A stretch of 64,000 bases of DNA from Hexactinellida sp. DTS-2022 (Eukaryota; Porifera; Hexactinellida). The position numbers and the translations under genes were made by a program. The stretch covers positions 14,436,501 through 14,500,500 of the forward strand of contig JAPNXP010000001.1 in assembly GCA_028753945.1 (NCBI GenBank). The letters run 5' to 3'. Shown here in pieces: positions 54,424 to 64,000 of this stretch. Each line of letters begins with the position of its first letter. The stretch's first letter is position 1. The notes beneath the pieces are model-generated. The model did not search any database. It was not told where the DNA came from and worked only from the letters and a program-made list of their open reading frames with translations.

Positions 54424-55474
54424 TCATAAAAGTGAACATACGATTTGGAGGATTTTAGCCATGTTGAGAGGGTGTTATTTGATCTGCTTGAGATGGACTC
54501 CCTGGAGGCTAACTGGCAGCTATGTTTTCGCACTTGTTGTGAATGCACAAATAATTCATCATGTGGCTTCATTAGACAATATGTGATAAGTTAGTATTGG
54601 AAGTAGAATCTGGACAGGACACATAATGATACATAATGAATAGTAAACATTTTGTTTGGTTCCCAGGGTGTTCCTTTTCTGAAGGTTTACTGTGATGCTC
54701 AAAAGTTCACCCTACCACTTAATAGTATACCCGCTGTAGAGGGTATATACATTTGCCTTATTAACATAGCCTTGAGATTCATTAATATTACTCTGAGGCA
54801 ATTTAAAAGCTCGAACCCTTGCATAATCCTTGTATTCCTAGAGGGTTGCCAACAGAGTTGCGATCGCCCTTGACTTCTAGGGACCGGACCCAAGTATTAT
54901 TCCGCTATACAGGATCCGATCTGGTATAATAAAATAATATCTTTTGTCAAACGAGTACATTTCTCATTTATGAACAACAGATTACTGGAAATGGAACTGA
55001 CAATATATTGCAATAATTAGAATCTAAAGCTGGATGATCATGGCAGCAATTTCCAACATTTTCCACCATTGATCCTCTATAGTAAATACCAGACATTCTC
55101 TTGATTCCTCCCAATGACCGTAAAACAAATTTGAGATCTGACCGTCTAATACCGTCCATGGAACTATTGGATTAGCCCTGTTGAATATATTTATTTCGGC
55201 CTTGCAATTAGGTAGAAATACATAATCCCACATTCTAATTAGCGTCAGTCCCAAATTCCCAATATCTACATCAAGAAGCTAATTATACTGTGTGCATTAG
55301 TACGCTTGAAGTTAACAACAATGTAATCATTTCATTTAATTCAGTCAAACAATTCATATCAGAATGCCGAATAATTATCACTACAAGGTAGAAGGATAGT
55401 AGGACATTTAGTTCAGCAAATAATGTCAGATCGAAGTTAGGGAAGGACTAATTAGCAGTTAGAGTATAATTAGG
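54424..55474. repeat. Duplicated downstream block of NHL copy 3
   Basis: From about 54788 it parallels 42005-43192 without its two hAT MITEs, so it preserves both empty sites. The part before 54788 holds nothing recognisable. Confidence 0.75.
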
Positions 55475-56680
55475 TTAGTATTTCTGGAAGCAGTCATTAG
55501 CATTACCATGACACAAACAAATAATATTATTTGCGTTGTCTAGTGCAATACCGTTTAGGAATCTGAGGTGGCCTTTTCCTAGAATGTGCTTTAGTACTCC
55601 ATCAGGTGAGAAGATACGGATTTCGTTTATAGAGTTATCAGTAATTAAGAAGTTACCTTTCGTGTCTACTGTGAAGAATAGAGCTGATGTCATAAGTTGC
55701 TCCTGTCTTGTTAACTCTATCTTCTTAAGAAAAGTACCATCTCTGTTGAGGCAGTAGATTGTATTGTGTTGTGCAGACAGAATATGGAGAGTGTCTGAGT
55801 GGATAGTGATGTCAGTGGGCTGTTTGATTTCTCCCGAACCGAATTTCTTAACAAATTCGAGAGTTAAGTCGAACACTTGGATTCTTTGCATACTACTATC
55901 ACATACATAAACCAATCCAGCTTGATAACACAATCCTCGTATTCCCTTAAAGCACCCTGGTGTAGTGCCTCTGGATCCAGTCTTGTTTATGAATTGTCCG
56001 GCTAGACTAAACCTCAACAAACATTCTCTTGCAACATCGGTCACAAACACACCATCTTGTGACACACAAATACCCTGTGGCTCTTTCAAGTGCTCTGTTC
56101 CGAATGAACGTAGATACTCTCCTTCTGTATTCAGTATTTGTATGCGACTGTTATTTTTATCACTAATGAAGACCTCATTCCTTATTCTCTCAATTGATAT
56201 GCCACTTGGAGTAATAAACTCGCCATTTCCACTGCCCCTCTTACAACTCTTAAGAACAAGACTTTCTCTCCCCACATACTCTGGCATCAGTTCTATTAAA
56301 TCAGTTTCTTCGATTGCATTACGGATCTTACCAGAGAAACAACGAAACTCAACAAACGAAAGATTTTCCACTGCTACCTTCAAATCCTCTTTCGCTCTTA
56401 TTTCCGTATCCAATCCTTCTCTAATAGAATCCAATTTCCCTCCTAGAATGTTGCTAGTCATCACATTAACTGCGGTATCTCTCACAATTCTCAGCTGTTC
56501 CATTGCCGCATCCAGCTCTACATTCCTATCGTGTCCCTCCTTCATTCTCGCTAGTCTCCCCAGGAGACTCCGTCTCTTCTCCGCTAGAAGCAAATCCAGC
56601 TCATCAAAGCTCCGCTCTATTTCCAGTTTCAGAGCTTCTAGCTTAGCATCGACATTCTGTTCATCTCTAGCAGCAGCCAT
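55475..56680 (-). CDS. NHL-propeller protein with N-terminal coiled-coil, copy 3
   Basis: A clean 401-residue frame with the same layout as copy 2: a coiled-coil to about residue 110, a linker with the conserved FVEFRCFSGKIRNAIEETD, then six NHL blades, for example FITPSGISIERIRNEVFISD, AGLVYVCDSSMQRIQVFD and KGNFLITDNSINEIRIFSPD. The three copies differ mainly by scattered residues in the blades. The start sits in 'agagATGG', a fair context. It is intronless. The product is probably a cytoplasmic scaffold or RNA-binding protein; no catalytic domain is visible. Confidence 0.87.
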   Translation of the reverse strand: MAAARDEQNVDAKLEALKLEIERSFDELDLLLAEKRRSLLGRLARMKEGHDRNVELDAAMEQLRIVRDTAVNVMTSNILGGKLDSIREGLDTEIRAKEDLKVAVENLSFVEFRCFSGKIRNAIEETDLIELMPEYVGRESLVLKSCKRGSGNGEFITPSGISIERIRNEVFISDKNNSRIQILNTEGEYLRSFGTEHLKEPQGICVSQDGVFVTDVARECLLRFSLAGQFINKTGSRGTTPGCFKGIRGLCYQAGLVYVCDSSMQRIQVFDLTLEFVKKFGSGEIKQPTDITIHSDTLHILSAQHNTIYCLNRDGTFLKKIELTRQEQLMTSALFFTVDTKGNFLITDNSINEIRIFSPDGVLKHILGKGHLRFLNGIALDNANNIICLCHGNANDCFQKY

Positions 56681-56728
56681 CTCTTCTATAAACTGAGTGC
56701 AATACTGTACACGTTTTATTTTATAGTA

Positions 56729-56826
56729 CAGTAAACCAGCGTAATCCGATTCTATAATCCGCTATTCGCCATAATCCGACATAAACTTTCTATCCCAACG
56801 AGTTTCGGATTAAACAGGTTCCACTG
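56729..56826. mobile_element. pogo-type MITE 48 bases upstream of NHL copy 3
   Basis: TA-flanked, CAGTAAACCAGCGTAATCCG to GATTAAACAGGTTCCACTG. Its remnant also stands upstream of copy 1, and the split halves upstream of copy 2, so it predates the gene duplications. It probably lies within the promoter or 5' leader. Confidence 0.7.
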
Positions 56827-57780
56827 TATCAGTTAGCTAACACCTAAGTTATTGTATATCGGATAGTGTGTTACGGACTTACGGTGCTCACTTACTAATC
56901 ACTTACTAAATGGCGCCTAAACAACTTAACCACAAACCTGAGATTCTAAAAAGTGGTTCCATTGGACTCACAATGGTTGATTACCCCATACACAACCCAA
57001 ATAACAACAATAAAGAGGCATAGTTTATCCTAGAATAATCCAATTGAGTGCCTACATTCATACGGTGCTTAGTTTCCGATTCTACGGTACCCTTAGAACC
57101 CCATTGAGTTCCTAAACTATCCATCTCAGATTTACCGGTAATGAGCGAATAACTGTATAGATTTGATGCCAAAATGGTTTTCCATCAAAATTATCCCAAA
57201 TATTCCGATTAGGACCCCTCAGAATTGAAAATTAATGATTATTTAATTTACTCATGAAATATTTGTGAATGTGATCTCAAATTTTATATAATCAATTCAA
57301 TTCTATTTGCGCAGTGAATATAGTTTGAATATAGTTTCGTCCTTTTCAAATAGTAAAAATTAACATTTAATCAATTGATTTTGATTTGATTTTGATTTGC
57401 TTAAAAATATTGTTTTACTATCTCTGCCGTCTCTTTATGAATTTCCGACTTTATACTCTAAAAAATAAAATGGAATCCTATACCAGTATTAACTCATTGA
57501 ATGTTAGTAATGCTATGCTACGACTTACTGGGCGATTGAAATCTATTAATTAATCGTGGTACTTTTTATTCGAGCAAATTTGAACCACTTTTTCGTACCC
57601 AGCAAATGTGATGCAAGATATCACATCTTGAAATGTGTCACAGTATGAATTAATACTGGCTTACATATCAAAACAAACTATTACTATATACTCTCAAGTG
57701 TTCGAATTTGCGTGAGTTCGATTTAACGAATTCGATTTGTTATTTGTTTGTTAGTATAGTTGTAAAACAAAACAAATAAA
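56827..57780. repeat. Duplicated upstream block of NHL copy 3
   Basis: Parallel to 34990-36250. In addition, a single worn arm of the 37292-38086 element lies at about 56908-57040 (aacttaaccacaaacctgag). Confidence 0.7.
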
Positions 57781-58434
57781 ACTCCAAAGCTATTCATGAC
57801 TGTATCTGGATCAGATTCAGATCACATTCTAGTTTCTAAAATAAGAATTGCATCCCGATTCGGATCTAAAGTTCCTAGTGCTCTAATTATAATATCCATC
57901 ATTTGAAGGGGTGGCACAAGCTGTCAGGTTAGTCGGGCTTGAATAGTTTTGATATCCGCAATGTTGTTGCTCATTATTACACAGATCATTTGGGACCGTT
58001 ACAACATTAATGTTACTGTTACTCCGTTACTAGTAACGGAGCACATCACTGGTTTGGTGAACGTTACAACATTACGTAATCTTCAAATGATGGGTTTACT
58101 ACTGTCTGACAGACCATCCTTTTTGTATAAAAATGTCAAAAAAGCGTGACACAGGAAAGGAGGAACATTATTTTTGAACTCTAGCATTTAAACGATTATA
58201 GCGTAGTATTTTCTTTCATGATCACTCTCACTTAAGCTTATGTGAATCAATTTAATCCCATAATATTCGAACTACATCTATTTGGTTTACGAATACGTTA
58301 TTTTATAACTCTAAAGGGTCGTTTCGCGAAAGATTACTAACAACACATGGTCTCTAATTATACCAATGTCTTCAAAATATATTTTACAATTTGTGGTAAG
58401 GAAAATTCTTAATTACACAAATCCCTTTAATCGT
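57781..58434. other. Non-coding stretch with a perfect palindrome
   Basis: CTCCGTTACTAGTAACGGAG at 58022-58041 is a perfect 20-base palindrome set among 'gttacaacatta' repeats. A 66-codon frame there is a by-product of the repeats. Nothing else was seen. Confidence 0.5.
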
Positions 58435-58436
58435 GA

Positions 58437-58852
58437 CGAGCCCTTCGGTATCGGTCGCTTTGTGACGTATCGGTGCTAAAGACCTCAGGTTAACGGCCGC
58501 AAAGCGGCCTTACTCCTCACTAAACCAGCGATTATGTAGTTTGTAAAAAATAGTCATTGTTATATACATCCTTTTCCACCATTTCCCATATTTTTAACTT
58601 GTTTACCTATAATACCCGTCTAAATTTAACTTCTAGGTTGATTTTGTATTTTCATTAATTCGTTTTCCTATTTTGTAAACAACAACAAATATTCATATTA
58701 TAAATTTATGAATTCGAAATATATTCAGCATTCTTGTTTACCTATTATAGAATTTGAAAGTTAGTTTATATCTCAATTCTAAATGCGGTCTATCCCCCAT
58801 CACTTTAATACAATCCGGACAAACACACAACAATCGAGTTTTAATAAACTAG
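58437..58852 (-). mobile_element. Helitron-like family H copy
   Basis: On the minus strand it starts tctagtttattaaaactcga (A before it) and ends with the GC-rich landmark (aaagcgaccgataccgaagg). It is the most complete family H copy without insertions. Confidence 0.6.
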
Positions 58853-58934
58853 ATTAAAATCGTAATCATTTTAAAGTAATCGGCCCATTCGACAATAATT
58901 CGTAGGTTGGGTAAAATAAATTGAGAGCTCATTA

Positions 58935-59350
58935 ATGAAATATTTAGGCAGAGCTCATTGATGATACCCTATGTATGTAATAAGAGTGAATATTCATAGA
59001 ATAAATTTGCCAAAATAATTTTCCTTATAAAATATTGTTTATCTTAGAATATTAATAGCAATTAATGATTATTTAATATCCATAAACTCACCAATAATGC
59101 GATAAAGTTTTAATTAACAAGAATTTATTGTTGTTATTGTTGTTGTTGTTTGATAGTTGTTGGGTGTATAATACGTTATTCAATTGGTTAAATTAAAATC
59201 AATATTCTATCACAGTACACTGTTAGTGGCACTGTGGGTCTGTTAGAATAATTTCCTATCAGATTACACAGTTCTGCTATATTAGATACTACACTGTAAT
59301 ACGAGAAAAATAGTACAATAACTACAGTACCATAGCTATGCATTATCCTC
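58935..59350 (-). repeat. Long dispersed repeat R, partial copy 3
   Basis: Parallel to 39770-40180 and 46670-47065 (ataatgcgataaagttttaa, the GTT tract, then 'ggtctgttagaataatttcc'). It lacks the pogo-like element found in copies 1 and 2. Confidence 0.7.
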
Positions 59351-59365
59351 TGTCTAACTGCTATC

Positions 59366-59456
59366 TAAAATATTTTAAGCCAATGTAATACCGTCCTATA
59401 AATCCTGTGAAATTTTAACCCAATTAATCGGAGAAACTATTAAGCGTGGTATATTG
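59366..59456. mobile_element. pogo-like MITE fragment
   Basis: Carries 'cctataaatcctgtgaaatt' and 'aatcggagaaactattaagc' from the gactccgctta family; the left end is missing. Confidence 0.55.
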
Positions 59457-59863
59457 TATTTACAAAGTTCGGGCCCCTGCTTTTGAGCACGCTACTTCAG
59501 GTATTATTTAGGGACAGAGTAAATTAATTACTAATCCTTTTATCGCCGGGATTGCTAATATTTATTTTCATCTGGGCAGACAAGTTTGTGTATAAAAGAG
59601 CATACACGTGTACAGTTAATATACTCATCTCACGAAATATTTCGTCCCTATTATTGTTACTCGGTCGGTCCAGAATATTCAGAAATATTTGGTCCGGACA
59701 TTGAAAATCACACGGAACAAGCGTTTCGAGACTTATAAATAGTTTTGTTGTTTAGTATAGTAACATCAAAACCTATTATCTTATTCCATTTTCACCTTCA
59801 ATTTGAATTTAAAGTTAATTAACTTCCGGCTTTACTTTCACATTCCTGGCACTAGGGCACTAT

Positions 59864-60559
59864 TCAATAATAACATTTATACCAATTTAACAACATGGAT
59901 AGAGTAGAAATAATAAACAAGACATAGTGCAATCTATTAAGGGAAGTTTTCTGTTTGTGAGGTTGTGAATATTTCCCAAATTCTGCTTTAAGTTTTCTCT
60001 GCAATTCCTCATTGCTCATACTTCCAAATACAGACTTGTACTTTTGTATTTTAACAATTAAATCCAATCGTCCCACCAGTCCCATCAGATCACACAAGTA
60101 TGCCAAGTTGGGTTCTACTGCCCAGGACTCTATAATGGCGTGGAGTCCTGTTTCGAATGTAAAGTTTGTTCCCACTTCGCGTCTCATTTCAGTCCGAACA
60201 ATTAACTTCAGGTCTTCTAACGCAAGTTCGTTTCTCAGCATTATAACGAATCTCCTGACAGGAGACTCTGTGACTATCTCCCTGCTCTTACTGTGCAGCC
60301 ACGGGATGGAGTATGCTGTCCCAATTAAATCCTTTCTGCCTATTCTCTCCAGTGCATCAGGGAATTCCTCTGGATCGAATTCTCTCCACTCATCTCTGAG
60401 AGAGAATATAAACTCGCTTGCTCTGTGTTCAGATCTTTCCCGTATCCCATCTGGAGCCAGGAGATAGAATTGGAGTTTTCGTATCTCTTCCATCGTCAGA
60501 GAGTCTATCAGTGTCCTCAGCTGATGGCTTTCTCTACTGACCGTTCTTGTTGTTTTATC
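59864..60559 (-). CDS. Tandem death-effector-domain protein with tail anchor (last exon)
   Basis: An ATG stands at 60493, but the frame continues open upstream to a good acceptor (caatctag|gat at 60560/60559). The added residues (SHQLRTLIDSLT) complete the first helix of a death-effector domain, so the exon likely begins at 60559. The first DED-like unit runs SHQLRTLIDSLTMEEIRKLQ through RIGRKDLIGTAYSI, aligning well by eye with the FADD type. A second death-fold unit follows (VRRFVIMLRNELALEDLKL to LMGLVGRLDLIVKIQKYK). The end, LHYVLFIISTLSMLLNWYKC, is a single hydrophobic helix near the C-terminus, suggesting insertion into ER or mitochondrial outer membrane. It would be an adaptor or decoy for caspases; no protease domain follows. 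The first exon was not found. Confidence 0.65.
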   Translation of the reverse strand, partial: DKTTRTVSRESHQLRTLIDSLTMEEIRKLQFYLLAPDGIRERSEHRASEFIFSLRDEWREFDPEEFPDALERIGRKDLIGTAYSIPWLHSKSREIVTESPVRRFVIMLRNELALEDLKLIVRTEMRREVGTNFTFETGLHAIIESWAVEPNLAYLCDLMGLVGRLDLIVKIQKYKSVFGSMSNEELQRKLKAEFGKYSQPHKQKTSLNRLHYVLFIISTLSMLLNWYKCYY

Positions 60560-61679
60560 CTAGATTGAATAAATAGCAGTATATACTCCCATAGGGTAAC
60601 GTTAATGTTCTATTTGATACACTTTTCTAAGCATCTTGTTGCTCTATTTTACGAAAATGTATGTGCAATTATAATTCAAAGTTGAAATTACTTACCTTTT
60701 CCAATGGTGTATTGAGTGATAATCGTACACAGTTCCCCCTATAAATATATAATATATGATTATAGTAAATTTGTGATTCAAGTTATTTTTTTTAATTGGG
60801 TTACTTACACTTTACAAATTACAAATTATTTAGCTCTTCTTTGTGTTAAAACTGGGATAACCGAGAAATTGTATAAATACAGAAAAAACCGACTCTCTGT
60901 ACTTCTTATTAGTTTAACTGGGAAGAGCGATAAGAACTCTATTTTATCATAAACCGAAGTGTAACCGTGTGTACAAACACTTAATCTTATAATTAATCTC
61001 ATATTTAAAACACAAGAGTAGTACATTTATGAATACAAACTCACATTTGTTGACAAAGTATTTTGATGCCCTCGCTATATAATGAGAAGTATATGGATGG
61101 ATGGATGCAGTATTTTAGTGAACACTTTAGTTTCTCTGTTAAATAACAGTTTCTCTGTGTATATATATGTTGCTTTGGGCTGCAACATATACACTTTGAT
61201 TTGCTTCTGAAATAGAGTCCAAAATTAGAATAACGAATGGAAAGTTGAGTTTCAGCAAATTTAACATGCTAGCTCCATATATGATATATTTAGACCGTAT
61301 CATATTACAACAGTTGAACTGGATACATTATACTCAGTAATTGTCCGATATCCCATAGAGTTGATTAAATGTCCAATATTCCCGTGGAGTTGTATGATAT
61401 CTAAAAATAAATGGTAGCTATCTATTACAGAAAGTTTCATTAGTTGCTTACCAAACCATACCAAGTAATATATACTGCTTTCTATATGCTAATGCGTGAT
61501 CCATTTTAAAACATGTCTATTGAAATTAAAGTATTGTATTTCAACGAGAACTACATTGAACAAAATAAAGAAAATTCTAGAATAATTTTCTGTTTCAATG
61601 ATATTTTTATAGTATACTCTGGAGTTCGCATACTAACAACTCAATTTTTATAGTACTCTGGAGTTATATTCGTGTCATA
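60560..61679. other. Presumed intron and upstream region of the DED gene
   Basis: AT-rich. A small hairpin (gtatatatatgttgc .. gcaacatatacac) lies at about 61159-61192. No first exon could be chosen with confidence. Confidence 0.4.
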
Positions 61680-63129
61680 TATTTAAATAAATAAATCGGA
61701 TAAATGATGGATTATCCTAAACAACCTTCAGGTGTAGAATAATAGGTTTAACTCAATACATATAATTTCCACAAAGGTCACCATTGAAATTTTGTGTTCT
61801 AGAACAATAAATTTTTGTGTTAAAATGTGTAGCTAAGTGGTTAATCGCTTAGATAGCCAATAGACTCTTGTCGCTATTCCTGAACTACACCAATATTCAG
61901 CTCTCTAGCTAGTACGATCTTATCTATTAGTTCTGGAAAAACAAACAAACTAAGAACAATTGTATTTTAATATATAGCCCTTCAGTCTTGGGCGCTTTTC
62001 GACAAATCATTCTATCACAAAGGCAGCTTCGCGGCCTTTGTTTGTTCGTGTTAGACACCACGCAACGTATTATCGTCCGCTACGACTAATCTCAATATAA
62101 GTAAGTTGAACTTGTTTACTTCCTATTCAGTATACATACTTTCCAAGTTAAGTTTATATGATTAATTAAGAAATTTACTAACCCAGGATTTTACTTCTGC
62201 ATGATATATGGTTTGACGATGAGAATAATAAACTTAAGACAATAACTCATCGGAAAGAGAAATCATTTTAGATATGTGCACTTGTAGACTTACGTATATT
62301 CATTCAGAGAGCATATTCTGAATAAACTTAAGAAATTTTGATCATAACTTAGAGCATTAAATACGCAACAAACAGCTACCTCCAGGGCCGGACGGAGAGA
62401 TTATACTCAGAAATCGATCTCATATCAAGGTCAGTTCACCTTGTCTGGGACCTAAGAATTAATTGGGCCTAGGGCTTTAGCCCGAGAAGCCCTATTGTGA
62501 ATCCGCCACTGGTTACCTCGTGGCTCTGCGTCCCTCACTCCGTCAGAGGTCCACAACCAGAGGCGTAGCCAGGGTGCGACACTTGTGTTACAGGCCGTAC
62601 CCAAAAATTTGTACCCACAAAAACGGATAGTAGTATAATACCATAGTGCTGAAATTCCGTAACTTCATGCAGGGCTAGCTACGCCTCTGTCTACAACGTC
62701 TCCTTTGATCCGGACCCAGGCGTGGCCGATTGGATGCATAGTGTCTTCCTGTAGGAACTGAGGTTCCTGTTGGAGGGAGTATAAATGAGACAAATCATCT
62801 CTACAGAGATAGCAGCAGAGATAGCAGCATCTAGCATTCCTATTCTTCAAGTGGTTGTCATTCTGAATGTATTCATTGCTCACTTGTAGGACAGATATGT
62901 CGAGAAGGAAGCAAACCAATATACAATCAGTGCCGTAGCTAGGGTTTCAGGCCCCGGTTAAAGAGTAAGGGCTGGCCGTTTCAAACTTGCTGTGAGACCG
63001 CCTTTTAGGGGGGTGGGAATTGCCTCCTGGAAAGTTTCAACTTTGGCTCTCGAAAATGGAATTTCCCCAATTAGACAGCATGATTGAGCAAAATTTAACA
63101 GGTTTAACCCATCAATTTGTCTACATCTA
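61680..63129. repeat. Inverted-duplication block, right copy
   Basis: Reverse complement of about 47746-48575, with added sequence. It contains a Helitron-like end (ttgtattttaatatatagcc, about 61960) and a worn hAT-like end (cagtgccgtagctagggttt, about 62928). No gene. Confidence 0.8.
62558..62689. mobile_element. hAT MITE
   Basis: Starts CAGAGGCGTAGCCAGGG and ends GCTAGCTACGCCTCTG. The flanks tccacaac and tctacaac match at seven of eight bases. Confidence 0.88.
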
Positions 63130-64000
63130 TATAATTAAACTCAAATTGTTGTTTGTTGTTTGTTTATCCATGTTGCATTAATGTGATGGAGGAATAGAAA
63201 ACGCATTTATAATTGAGATAGAGACTAACTTATAAATGTTTTAATAAGTAAACAAGGATGTTCATTTCGAATTTGTTGCTAATTGCAAACTTGTTTCAGC
63301 TCCACCGCATGCATCGTATTTCTTTTGAACTTTATTGTCGTTACAATGTATTAACACACTTTAAGTCTAAGATATCCATAAAATTACCTAGTATGTAGTA
63401 ACAAAAGAGAAATTATGACAAGCATTATTACAAACGATTTCATACTTTATCAAAAGCACTCATTAATTAGAATACTACTTGCAAAGTGCATCATTAACTA
63501 CGCCTTCATCAAATAAAGAGCCGCCAACCCGCATCCTCAGATAGACTTTGTGTGGAGCTGAAACAATATTATCCATTAACACTGACTTATTATACTGATT
63601 ATTCATACATCATACGGAAGGGTATAAGGTTGCATTAGGTTCCCCATAGTCCCAAATATGCTCTTAATTAAGAGTAGTTAGACATAATGCAGAGCTATGG
63701 TATAGTGGTTATTGTACTATTATTCTCGTATTACAGTGTAGTGACTAATATAGCGAACTGGAGTAATCTGATAGGAAATTATTCTAACAGACCCACAGTA
63801 GATACATTTTGTGCCAACTAACAGTATAATGTGATAGGATATTAATTTTAAACCAATTGAATAACGTATTATTACTACTATTATAACATCCAACAACTAA
63901 CAAGCAACAACAACAACAAATTCTAGTTAATTAATCTCTATCGCACGCATTACTGGTGAGTTTATGGAATTTTCATAATTTAAATATTAACTGCTATTAT
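63130..64000 (+). repeat. Long dispersed repeat R, copy 4, runs off the window
   Basis: On this strand it starts with a Helitron-like 5' end (tctatataattaaactcaaa, from about 63127). It then mirrors 46800-47740, including 'ccgcatcctcagatagactt' and the 'caacaacaacaacaaattc' block near the window edge. Confidence 0.7.

Noticed and set aside
57949-58149. 66-residue frame as a small gene
   Set aside because: Its middle is encoded by short 'gttac' repeats and a palindrome; there is no signal, domain or splice support.
1-64000. tRNA, rRNA or other standard RNA genes
   Set aside because: No cloverleaf with intact A and B boxes or recognisable rRNA stretch was found by eye; a tRNAscan or Rfam search would be decisive.

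Overview
The window is AT-rich, intron-bearing eukaryotic DNA from an invertebrate animal. The best guess is a sponge, probably a demosponge. That guess rests on the protein set: a NACHT-LRR (NLR) relic, tandem NHL-propeller proteins without a RING, a death-effector-domain protein, an Ig receptor with phase-1 exons, and a lineage-specific intronless 7TM family. Species is not determinable by reading alone. No tRNA, rRNA or CRISPR array was seen. Genes fill perhaps 15 percent of the DNA; most of the rest is small non-autonomous DNA transposons, often nested.

Layout. 1-17 kb: a plus-strand Ig-superfamily receptor gene assembled by eye from exons that all join in phase 1 (possible signal-peptide exon 1180-1261, Ig 10789-11061, Ig 12577-12915, Thr-rich stalk 13714-13896, short stalk 16154-16201, membrane segment plus tail 16609-16943). 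An intronless LOG/SLOG-type nucleotide-processing enzyme gene lies on the minus strand (4930-6375), inside what would be its first intron. 17.1-21.0 kb: a foldback-like element whose arms are tandem arrays. 21.3-30.7 kb: three intronless 7TM genes (21296-22381 and 24661-25734 plus; 29561-30655 minus). Their cytoplasmic loops are nearly identical and their outer parts divergent. A hAT-type MITE has inserted into the end of the first one and now supplies its stop codon.

31-58 kb: three minus-strand copies of one coiled-coil plus NHL-propeller gene (33628-34833 with one internal stop, 43193-44398, 55475-56680), in duplicated blocks peppered with hAT, pogo and Helitron-type insertions. Between copies 2 and 3 lies a decayed NLR gene (49451-51699); a fragment of its 3' end recurs at 40911-41240. 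59.8-60.6 kb: a minus-strand tandem death-effector-domain protein with a C-terminal tail anchor. 61.7-64 kb is an inverted duplicate of about 46.7-48.6 kb.

How the genes relate. Most intact genes resemble sensing or innate-immune parts (Ig receptor, orphan 7TM receptors, NLR, DED adaptor, NHL proteins), but nothing in the sequence shows that they act in one pathway. The strongest candidate for something undescribed is the 7TM family. Its two cytoplasmic blocks are nearly identical even at silent positions, while the extracellular and outer-membrane parts are free to vary. That pattern suggests gene conversion or segment exchange in a diversifying receptor family.
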